A DNA stretch of 64,000 nucleotides from Galbula dea (lineage: Eukaryota > Chordata > Aves > Piciformes > Galbulidae). Below the pieces are notes generated by a model. It did no database searches and was not told where the DNA came from. It saw only the letters and a list, made by a program, of their open reading frames with translations. This document shows positions 54,501 to 64,000 of this stretch, piece after piece. Within the stretch, counting starts at the first letter, position 1; every line of letters begins with the position of its first letter. The position numbers and the translations under genes are program-made. Location of the stretch: contig VWZX01004911.1 in NCBI GenBank assembly GCA_013399015.1, positions 1,800,340 to 1,864,339 on the forward strand, given 5' to 3'.

Positions 54501-57129
54501 AACCTGAACCTGAGCCACTCTGGGGCCAACACAAGGGTTTCCAACAGCCTGTTTGAGTTTCTGCTTAGATGCACTGCTGTAACCAAGCAGACCCAGCTCC
54601 TTTCATTAATACTCCTTATTAGCAGCTGAAAGGATATTTCCCTCTGCTGCCAGCATTTGTGCAGCAGGGTGATCCCATCAGCTGGGAAACCCTGCAATCC
54701 CTTTAACCTGGCCAAGGATGAACCTGGGAGGCTTTTTTCAGACATGGAAAGCTATAATAAAGCCATTCAGAAAATGACAGGTTACAGAGCTCTGTGGTTT
54801 GAAAAAAAAAACCCACACAAACCCTGTTTCTATTAAGTTGCCTTCGTGTCTGGTGACAGCAGGAGGGATGCTGATACTTAGGCTGGGACCGAGTCGAGCC
54901 CTGGAGCACGCTGCTGCGAGAGCAGCTCATGCCCTGTCTCTCGTGATCCTTGTACTTCTGGCTGTTAATGCCATTTCTCTGTAACACATTGTAAAATAAA
55001 CACCCTTTGGGTTTTCTACCTAAATCCACACTACAAAAGGGGGGGAAAGGTTGACTTGAATTGCCTGGCTGAATCATTAGAAAATGAATGCTTTGGGAAA
55101 GGGGGGGGAAAAAAACCAAACCAAACCAAAACAAAAAGAAAAGAATTACAGTAGTGATCCCCCAGCTTGCCTTTGTGTCTTTTCTCTTTCAGAAATCTCT
55201 CATGCTGCTGCTCTCTGCATTTTTCTCACAGTATTGATACATGAAATAAAGCATAAATAACCTCCCTTTCTCCTCTTAAGCCTTCGATCCCAGATCACTC
55301 CCAGCCTCTTGCCGATAAGACCATTTGCAGCAGCCGTTGGCCTGGAAGCAGCCACCAACGGTCAATGAGCTTAGGAAAAGGTCTGAATATTTGCCCTGTC
55401 ACCAGCCAGGATGTGCTGCCATCCCATCAGGCATTTCTTTGGTCTTCTTTTAGTCAGAGAGGTGAAGTGGTGGGGTGTGCTCCACATTTTGGGTGGGTTT
55501 CAAGGGTAAGGGTCACGCTGATATGCTGCCGTTGGGTTCCTCAAACACAGGGACTGCTTTGCTGCTGCTGCTTGGGCTCTGGTGATGTGTACCTCTTGGT
55601 GAACAGATGTAAATTAGTGCATCCCAGAACTTCCCAGATAAAGAACTAGTTTTGCATTAATTGCACTTTCTTCTGCTTTTACACACAAAGGTTTCTATCT
55701 GCAGCAAGGTCACTGGCAGGGGTGTAAAACTGATGATATATATAAAAGAGAAGAGGGGGTTACTTGATCCAAGCCCATCCCACTTTTCTTGCTGTCCACC
55801 ATTGCTGGTGTTTATGTGGAGCTCCCAGAGATGCTGTTAGCCCTTTCAATAAGGTGATTGCAGAATGATTGCTTTCCAAGGTCAACAATTTCAGTTTTAC
55901 CACTCTTTCTCCAAAAGGACAAAAGAGCAGCAGGCAGGTAGGCAGAGATGCATAGATTAAACAACATGATCAGCTGCTCATTAAAGCCCTTCAGGAGGAG
56001 GAAGAAATAACTTAACCCTTCCCATCACCTGGTGAAGCCATTTATTTGGGGCAGAGTGAATTTTTCCTTTCCTCTTATTCCTGTGTGTCAAAGCCTCTTA
56101 TTCCTATGCAGTGCCCATCAGTGTCTCCTGTGCTCTGCTCCTCAGATTTCATTAGAGGTTATCAGACAGAAACTTCATTTTTACTCCACATTTCCTGACC
56201 AGTTCAGTGTGTAATTGGCTCTCCTCTTCCTTTTGCTGATTGAACAGCAAACATTGCAGATTATACACATGACTTATGTGGATATATATATATATATTTC
56301 TTAAAAAGCTAAATACAACTGGAAGAGCAAAAAAGACACAGACTTATTCAGAGTTCCTTCCAGGAACTCCCTTCATCAGATTCAACATTTCTCTCCTATT
56401 TTTTATCTCCCCACTGCTCCTGGCCTGACACTAGAGGCCATCTCAGAACCCCTGAGACCTGGACCTTCAGCTCTGGAGGAAGAAAATCAGAGACCTGTAC
56501 CTGGGATAAAAGGTTGCAGCTTGCTTGGCTGAAGCGTTGCAGACTCACAGCACTTACTCTGACTTTCTTGCACCCTAAATTGACTCCTTTCTCTCTGGAT
56601 GGGCTGCTCACAGCTTCATTTTTACACAGCTCTTGGGGCTTTTTTCCTCTGCTTTCCTTGCTTCTTTCTTCGGATTGGTAGAACAAACCAAATCTCTTGT
56701 CTGCATGGTGGTGGTGGCCTGGAAACCAACCAAGAGACAACAGTCCTAGACCCAGTGGAGAGGAAAGAGGAGGTTCAGGGTCTTGTTGGAATTAAGGCAG
56801 GTGAGAGGTGGAGCAGGGAAGGACAGGGAGAGGACTGGGATGCTTTTCTCCTCCTCAAAGTCAGTGAAGGAGAAGCTGTGCCTGTTGGGAGCAGGGTGTC
56901 TTCCCTTCTCACTTTTGTTCTGCCTTTTATCCCCTGCACCCAAGGTCCTTCCATGAAATGCTCCTGTTCCTGTGCATAAATGCAGTTTTCATGAGATGAA
57001 CCTTCAGGATCAAGCAGCAGAGGATGTTCTATTCCCTCTGTAAAGCCCCACAGAAAACTCACAGCATGGGCTGCCTATAATGGTGCTGAGAAACCATCTC
57101 AAACCCCTGTGATTTATAGGCTTGGGAAA
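54500..57129. other. Upstream intergenic DNA
   Basis: An (AAACC)-like run at about 55110-55135, a TA microsatellite at 56282-56298, and no exon, RNA gene or interspersed repeat recognised. Confidence 0.45.
56282..56298. repeat. TA microsatellite
   Basis: A short pure TA run. Confidence 0.9.
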
Positions 57130-57470
57130 CCCACAGTGCTCTGGTTCAACTAGCACAGGGGCAGTAAATTAATTCTGCAAGGGTCCTGTCCAAACTTACA
57201 TTGATTCTGATTTTGTTGAAAATCATCCATTAGCCAAGAATTACTACCAGTGTTAGTGGAAATGCTGTAGTGTCATTAATTGGAATTAATGGATGGGTAG
57301 TTTTTATAGGAGATTTGAATGGAGGCAATATTCCTTTCAAAACCCATTTTATTAGAAATTTGCTTGCCAGCTGTAAAAGGCAATGCCACAACAAGCCATT
57401 CCACAATGCTTTATCCATGGCTTGATGTGGTTTTAATTAAGGAAAAGGAAAGCACTTCAAAGTGTTTTTA
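57130..57470. promoter_or_regulatory. Conserved-looking AT-rich block (candidate CNE)
   Basis: Contains the inverted pair CATTAAT-TGGA-ATTAATG (57274-57291), GGTAGTTTTTATAGG, CATTTTATTAGAAATTTGC and GTGGTTTTAATTAAGG. Homeodomain-type cores in opposed orientation are spaced as for dimer binding. No frame and no repeat ancestry. Confidence 0.3.
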
Positions 57471-59089
57471 TTAAAACAAAAAATAAAATAGCCACAGAAG
57501 AGATAACTATTTATTTACTGCATAATGGGGACCTCAAACCAGGAGAGGCTGGGAAGGGTCACAGCCACCCTCCCCTTCTTTATTTCCTGGACCCTCTCTA
57601 TTCTCTTTCTTCTGGGTATTTGAAAGGACTGCAGGTTATTTTTGGTGCCTTATAAATTGTTCTGTTCCCACACTTCTCAGAGGTGAAAAAGATAATCTGC
57701 TCTGGCTCTTCTCTGAAGGACAGGTTCTAACCCTGGAGGGTTCATACTGGAACTGCAGGAATAGTCCCAGACCTGGCTGAGCTGGTTCAAACCCAGCTGG
57801 GAACCATCCACATTCTGCCCTTTCCAAGGGTGCATAAACCAGAGGAGACAAACTGATGATGTTCCACTGAAGTCAGAAGAGCTCTCCTGATCCATGGTGT
57901 GTGAAGATCTTCTGCCCTGCCCTTCTCATCTGATGGAGACACAAGATGCTCTTTTATGTGCCTCTTCCATGGCATTTGGAGCATTTTACCAAGGCAGGAT
58001 AAGACTAGTGTTCTCCTTTTATGCTTGAGGAGGCAGAGGTAGAGGAGATTAAAGGTCTTGCTCGAGACCACAGAGCAGGAGCTCACCAAGCTTATTGCAA
58101 AAATATCACCCTTCCACCAAAAGAATATGTGAAGGTTCCCTATAGCATTTAATTTAGCTTTTAAACAAAATCAGATTTTCTTTTCCTTTTTTCCCCCCCC
58201 TCTTTTTAACTGTTTCAGTGCTGCCACAGCTCCTTGCTCTCTTCCCTTGCCTCTCTTTTCATCTGGAGCTTATTGATCTGCTTGCATTTCCCATGAAAAA
58301 AACCTCCACTGGCACAGCCTCAGCCTCCTGTACCTGATGCAGTGCTGGCAGCAGTGCTCATGTGGTTTGTATACCCCATCTGTAAGGCTGGTTTATCTGG
58401 GTTTCTGTTATTTGGGGGGAGGGGGGTTGAGGTTATGTGTTGGAAATAGCAAAGACTGAAGTCAGGGTCTCACAGAAGTCCTGGGAGCAGTGTTTAAGCA
58501 GAGGTAAGGAAGCCATGCGTGTGTAAATGGGGAAATGACACTTTAAAGCAGTTAAAGGCAGCAGTTTGCTCATCATTTAGGTGGGTGACTCCTGCTCACA
58601 CCTCTGCTCTCTGCCCTGCCCTGTGGAGCTCACCTGGAGCAGTGGTCCCCAGGCTCCTGCCTGCAAGAAACTGCTGCTGCACATCATCAAGCTGTCAGAA
58701 ACCCTCTGCAGTCACAGTCAAGGACACTCCACACAGCTGAGCCTGCCTGGAAATGATCTCCTTCCCTTTCTCTTCCTCCATCACTCTAGTATTGCTCTCC
58801 AAGCAATCTCATGCCCCTTCAGCCAGTGGGAACCTCCCACCCCACTGCCTGTTGTTAGAAACAGGAGCTGGGGCTGGTGTCTGCAGACACGGAGCTGGCT
58901 CTGGGCTTCATGTGCAGACTGGATGTGAAGGACACACCAACTGTCCTTGGATGATGTGGTGGGCACAGAGGATGCAGGACTCAGGCAGGTACCCACAGGC
59001 AGGAGTGCCCCTGCCTGCTCCTCCACTGTGCCACCAGCTGTGACCCTTTGCACCAGAGCTGGGCAGGTTTCAGAAAGCCAAGGGGAAGC
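57471..59089. other. Upstream intergenic DNA, nothing recognised
   Basis: Small features only: a C run near 58193-58200 and a G-rich run near 58415-58427. No exon recognised. Confidence 0.45.
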
Positions 59090-59300
59090 ACAACAGGAAT
59101 GAAAGGGAGTTGTATGATCAGAATCCTAATTAAGGAGAAAATATTGGAAATATGCCATATTAGAAACGCTATTAGGATTAATAGTGACAATCCCACTCCT
59201 GGGAAATAGGCAAATTTACACAGTAGCTATACATAAAATTTACTTTAGCATATTCCCCTCTCTACCTTGTTTGCAGATTGTGATAACAAATTGCTGGTAT
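59090..59300. promoter_or_regulatory. Conserved-looking AT-rich block (candidate CNE)
   Basis: Contains AATCCTAATTAAGG, GAAATATGCCATATTAG, the inverted pair CTATTA-GGAT-TAATAG (59169-59184) and CAAATTTACACAGTAGC. Dense TAAT cores in both orientations. Conservation not verified. Confidence 0.3.
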
Positions 59301-60670
59301 ACTGGATGCTGGTGTTCTTTTGATATTTAAATATGTGAGCCAGCCATTCCTTTTGTGAGGAGAAAAAGGCATGCAGAGGTCTGGGAGCTACAGAGCAAAG
59401 TAAATGAAGAGCTGTAATGTATTTAGCAAGTGAAAATGTGGAAAGCACAAAAAAAAAAAACCCACAACCAAAAACTCAAAGTATATGTGGACAGGAAGGT
59501 AAATAAAGAAAGGAAGAGCTTAGGTTGGGGTTTCCCTAGCAAGAAAGGTGACCCTGCATGTAAGAAGTGAACCTGTCAGTCATGGTGCCATGTTAGAAAA
59601 GTTAGCTTGCCCTTCAGTTCTTCAGTTTCATTATTTATAAATAAATAACTAAATCAATAAGAGGGAGATGAGAGGGATTGGGGAGGTCTCTGGATGGTAT
59701 TTTCCCATCTAGAAATGAAAAGTGTATTTTTGGTGGCAGGAATCACTGAAATTCCTGTTGCTGTAAGACTAGATCATTGCTCTGTCAGACAAAGCAGCCA
59801 AGAGATTTCCTATCCATGTCTGTATGGACACATTCAGACACACACATATATGTTTCTCTACCTCTGCAATATACATCATGCATATATTCCCCTCTCTCAC
59901 TTTCTCTTCCCTCTCCATATACACCCCTGTGCACATACAGAGAGGAAGGCAGTGTGGAGAATGGCTCTTGGTCATCATTAGTATGGGATGGCTGTGGAGC
60001 TCTCTGCTTCCATGGGTAATTAAAAGCTGCTCTGTGCTCTGAGCTGTAGGAACTGGGAGAGGCTCTCATTGACATGCAGTCCTGGAGCACCTGGTGAGCT
60101 AGAGGACAGCAGGGAGTCCTGCTGCATCCCATTCCATGGAGAGGCTCCCAGGATCTGCTGGGAAGGACATTCAGCCCCACACTGGGGCTCAACTTCTGGG
60201 GTGGATTTGGTGCTGTGCTGCACTAGTGAGGATGTGGGGGAAGATCCTTGGCTCCAAGGGTCCAGCTCCAGGCTGCTGCTGCTGCAATAACCAAATCTCT
60301 TCCAATTAGTGATATTGGTTGAGAAAGAAAAGAGAAAGAAAAGGGTTATTTTTTTCTCTCTGCATGGAGAAGGGCTGTTAAAGACCTTTAGGAGAAGAAG
60401 TCAAAGGAGAAAACAACATATTGGAAGCAGTACCATGGTGCTAAATGGGCTGCCAGGGCTTGCCCTTGGGATTAGCCCCAGGAGGAAGTTTTGTCCCACA
60501 TAACCACCTTCATGGATGGAGCTGCTGTCACCTGAGGAGGAGACAAGATGGACCCCAGAGCCTTTGAAAGGATAAAAGGGTTGCCTATTCCATGCCAAGC
60601 TCCTGGAGCAGTGGTGGCTTGCTGCTGGTATGCACCAGGGCTGTGGAGCATGAGCCCTTCCTGGGTTGTA
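59301..60670. other. Upstream intergenic DNA, nothing recognised
   Basis: A-run at 59450-59461, the 14-bp palindrome TTATTTATAAATAA at 59631-59644 (overlapping MEF2-type matches, probably low complexity) and a CA/TA patch near 59838-59851. No exon recognised. Confidence 0.45.
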
Positions 60671-60852
60671 AGGAGTCCCACAGCCCCACACTGCTTACTG
60701 TAGATACATTGGGGTGTCTTAAAACACTATTCACTCCTCTTCCTCCTCCTTCCTCACTTGAAGTCACCAGAGAGCATGACCCAGGAGCTACCTGCACCAG
60801 CACTGGGGTCTCCAAAGACAGACCTTCAGCACCCAGCCTTGCTCTGCTCCCT
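60671..60852. repeat. Direct duplication, copy 1
   Basis: 182 bp repeated 1.02 kb to the right (61701-61874) in the same orientation. From 60720 to 60852 the copies differ at one base by my count; towards the left end there are about six substitutions and an 8-bp length difference. It contains CTCCTCTTCCTCCTCCTTCC and CTACCTGCACCAGCACTGGG. I see no known element or frame in it. Confidence 0.95.
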
Positions 60853-61700
60853 GATGGACAACAGTGCCAGTTCCAGCTGTTCAGACCCACACAGCAGCCC
60901 CAGCAGGCTCATGATGCTGCATTCACACACCAAGCAATCAGTCACACAAAAATGGATTTTCCCTCTCTCTTGGGCTGTTAGGGGATATCCCCTTGCCCAA
61001 ATACAGCCAAAAATGCAGTGCCATATGAATCCTCCTTGGAAATGCAGGACAGATCCCTAGCTGGGGGAAGGGTGTCACAGCTCCCTCAAGCCTACTGTGG
61101 TCTTATCATTTGGACCAACTGCAGATTGCCCCCAAGGCTTTAAAATCAGCAATTCACAACACCAGTACAATGCCTGTAACTGATCATTCTCAAGACACCC
61201 ACCTTCTTCTTTAATAAACCCTTTCAAGTCTCTTTGTATTTTATTCATAGGAGCTGTAAAAAACCCAAGGACCTCGAATAAAGACTCATTTATTCTCTTC
61301 AACATAGCACTATAAATTTACACTGCATTTGCAAACTAAGAGCTCATATCTTAGGGCAAACCAGAGCTCCAAAATGAGAGCAAGAATGGTTTTCAAAAGG
61401 CCAATCTGTCCCAACTAGGGATTGTGTCAAGGGCTGAAATTGACAGCCACAAACCCTGAAAATGAGGAGAAATTAGAGACAGAGTTGGGTTTCATTGTTA
61501 CAGCTGATCTTCTGCTAGTCTGCAAACACAGAGCTGCTTCTGCATTCACCCTTCTCATGCATAAATATACAGTGAGGGGGAATGGGGCTGGAAATGTGTA
61601 ATATGGGGCAGAGACAGCAAATGCCCAGGGTCATCAAGGCAAAACCCATTGCATGTTGCCTTGCATCCCATGCATGATGATGACACATAGGTGTAGCTAG
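60853..61700. other. Sequence between the two duplicate copies
   Basis: About 850 bp of unique sequence, not itself duplicated within the window. No exon recognised. Confidence 0.5.
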
Positions 61701-61874
61701 AGAAGTCCCACTCTGCTTGCTGTAAATACACTGGGGTGCCTTAAAACACTATTCACTCCTCTTCCTCCTCCTTCCTCACTTGAAGTCACCAGAGAGCATG
61801 ACCCAGGAGCTACCTGCACCAGCACTGGGGTCTCCAAAGAGAGACCTTCAGCACCCAGCCTTGCTCTGCTCCCT
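61701..61874. repeat. Direct duplication, copy 2
   Basis: 174 bp, about 96% identical to 60671-60852, same orientation. It ends abruptly at GCTCTGCTCCCT, as does copy 1, which marks a sharp breakpoint on the right. Confidence 0.95.
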
Positions 61875-64000
61875 TCTGTCCTCAGTTCCATAAGGTTCCA
61901 GCTGACCTGGCTGATGGAGCCACCAATACCTCATGTAGGTCCTGGCTGCCCTTTTTCCCTACCACAACCCTCCTGTACCCATGAAACTCCCCCAGTGTCT
62001 ACTGCTCCCAGCTCTCCCCTTCAGCTCATTCAAGTGAGCCACAAAATGGCACAAATCCAACATGATCAGATGCTTTCTTAGTGTCAGTCTTTTCTTCCAA
62101 AGGACAGACAGCAAAGGGTACCTGGTGTGATATTTATGAGCCTGTCAAGCTCCCTGCTCTCACCACAAAGTGCTCTGAGGTTTCATTCCTTGCTGGGGAA
62201 GGGAGAGAGCAGCTGAGTTTCTGGGGGCTGAACATCATCTGAGAGGCATCTCCCCATTTGTAATGGGCATTGGCAGGCTGCAAATGGGGATGTTTTTTAA
62301 GCAGAAAGGGCTTGGGGACACATCAAATACCATTCCTACCCTGAGGTCAACCCTGGCATCTGAATAGAGAGAATGGTGGCAAGAAATTTGTGATGAGTGG
62401 TGGCCTTGGGTGCAGACATTTTCTTCTCTTTTTCATCCAAAACCATCTGAAATGCTTGGCCTTGCTTTACCCTTCAAGGATTTGCTTTTCCCCTCTGTTT
62501 TTAAGAAAAAGGGCAGCCAAGCCTTGGTTCTTTCAGGCCAGGGCAGTAATAACTTGTCATTTGGGAGAGGTTTATGAGCTAAGAGTAGTGACCCTTTCCA
62601 TATTGTCCATGTGCTCAGGGGGAAAGGCAGAACTTCACGTGGCAGCACCAAAAAGGCTCACAGTCATTTCAACAGAGCTGGAGCAGTGCTGTTAGAGGGA
62701 AAACTCCCCTCAAAAAACCCAAGGAGACCCTCATCAGTTATTCAGCATGTGACCCTGTTGAGAAGACAGCCTCTCAGAAACACAGGAAGCAAAATTCCAA
62801 GATTTATGAATGCTCTCATGCTTCCCCTTAAAGGATAATTGATGCACCCAAAGTCTCTGGATCAATATTTCTCTTTCTCAAGCAGGGTATGGCAAAGAGA
62901 GACTCCCAAAGCACTGGCTTCTGAGGGTTGGGTTTGTTGCATAACATTTCAATCAACTGCAGAAGGTCTCCAAAAATGATGACAAATAAGTAGGAAGCCT
63001 GCAGTGGTCTACAGGATAAAGGAAATAAAATGGATGCCCTATGTGCTTGGTAACAAAGGCTCAGCCCCAGGTAGACTTGACCTTGTGATCTTTGAAATGT
63101 ATGGCAAAGGCTTTTTCCACTAGATTTAGGTTAACAGCTTGGGGAATTTGCAGGTGTTAAACTAACCACGAGAGACAGTTTTCAAAGTGCAGCAGAAACA
63201 CACTGAGCATGATAAGGAATAATAATTAAAAACTGAATTAAAGGACTGTAGGGTTTAAGGAAAAAAATATGTGGCTTTGCTTGTATGGAAGTGGCACAGA
63301 CTGAGGAAATCCTTTCTGATGTTGTGTGATACCCCAGGGCAGTGGTTCAGGTACAACATCCTCAGCTTTAGCAGAGACCTGGCCATGGTTTATCTGCCAA
63401 AGCACAGACCTGCTTCACCAAATCAGTGTGAATCTGGACACCCTGTGAACCCCAGGGTCCCCCAGGCACTGTCCTGGAGGTGGCCAACTCCCTTGGGAAG
63501 AGGAATAGGTTCCTCAAGCTCCATCTATCAGTACAGTTCTGCTGCAGCCAGGCAGAGCCAAAGCTTCAACTCCTGCCTCCTTCCTGAGAGTCCTGATGCA
63601 GAGCAGGGTATATGCCCTGATGCCTCTTAGCTATTTACCTGTTGACCCATTGACCTGGTTTCTCTGTTCACTGAACATTCAAGGAATCAAATGTAGGTTC
63701 AGTTCAAACACAAACCCCAAAGTATATTAAACCCCTCAAATCATTATTCATGTCTTTCTCTCACCCACATGGCCTTCTTGCCAGGTGTGCCACTTCTTGC
63801 AAGCCTGCTCAGCATGAGAGATTAGATATCTATGCAAGTTTGGCCAAGATTTAGGCTTAGAGATAGTGCCCAGTGCTATCAGCTGAGCTGTAGCTCTACA
63901 TACCTAATGATTGCTTGAGCAGGGTGCTGAGTAAGGCTGGGCAGAGATTTCCTTGCTCTTGGCTCTTTGCTCCATTCCTCCAAAGCCATCAGACTCTCAG
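61875..64000. other. Upstream intergenic DNA, nothing recognised
   Basis: About 2.1 kb to the window edge with no exon, RNA gene or interspersed repeat that I recognise. Confidence 0.45.

Noticed and set aside
59631..59644. Overlapping MEF2 consensus matches in TTATTTATAAATAAATAA
   Set aside because: Low-complexity AT sequence that satisfies the consensus by composition, with no accompanying muscle motifs.
1..64000. CRISPR arrays, insertion sequences, operons, ribosome binding sites
   Set aside because: The sequence is vertebrate nuclear DNA; tandem repeats present are micro- and minisatellites without regular spacers.

Overview
This is a bird genome fragment with no convincing protein-coding exon in 64 kb. 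The avian call rests on several CR1 LINE fragments with the bird-type tail (repeats close to ATTCTATG) on both strands, sparse repeats otherwise, and no mammalian-type SINEs or L1. The open reading frames present are short, match no family I recognise, and lie over repeats, microRNAs or regulatory sequence.

The window holds the bicistronic muscle microRNA locus miR-1 / miR-133a, on the minus strand. Both arms of miR-1 (about 29.2-29.3 kb) and of miR-133a (about 16.4-16.5 kb) agree at every base with the mature sequences I know. Loop and flank bases match the mir-1-1 / mir-133a-2 pair (human chr20 locus, host transcript MIR1-1HG) rather than the mir-1-2 / mir-133a-1 pair. The two hairpins are 12.7 kb apart. 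Transcription runs from high to low coordinates, so miR-1 precedes miR-133a.

A candidate promoter lies 4.6 kb upstream of miR-1 at about 33.85-34.10 kb. Read on the minus strand it has a perfect MEF2 site, a CAGCTG E-box, a MEF2-like site, a CArG-like (SRF) box, a GC-rich palindrome and a strong TATA box, in that order. A 58-base assembly gap sits in a GGAT/GGAA repeat just inside the predicted first exon. A second, GC-rich candidate promoter lies at 30.35-30.5 kb. Between the two microRNAs are a canonical MEF2 site 10 bases from an E-box (23.45-23.48 kb), further perfect MEF2 sites, a perfect 13-bp Maf/antioxidant response element (25.19 kb), and a ~550-bp polypurine tract that would be a polypyrimidine run in the primary transcript.

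Layout: 1-16 kb is mostly unique DNA with four CR1 copies and a few TAAT/GATA-rich blocks that look like conserved non-coding elements. 16-34 kb is the predicted primary microRNA transcript. 34-64 kb is the upstream intergenic side, with CR1 copies, more conserved-looking AT-rich blocks, a perfect CArG box at 46.7 kb, a 17-bp minisatellite, a 34-base poly-C run, hairpins, and a near-identical ~175-bp direct duplication at 60.7/61.7 kb. From human synteny one expects GATA5 beyond the right edge and SLCO4A1 beyond the left; neither is visible here. Conserved-element and enhancer calls are pattern-based guesses that need alignment; the microRNA calls are not.
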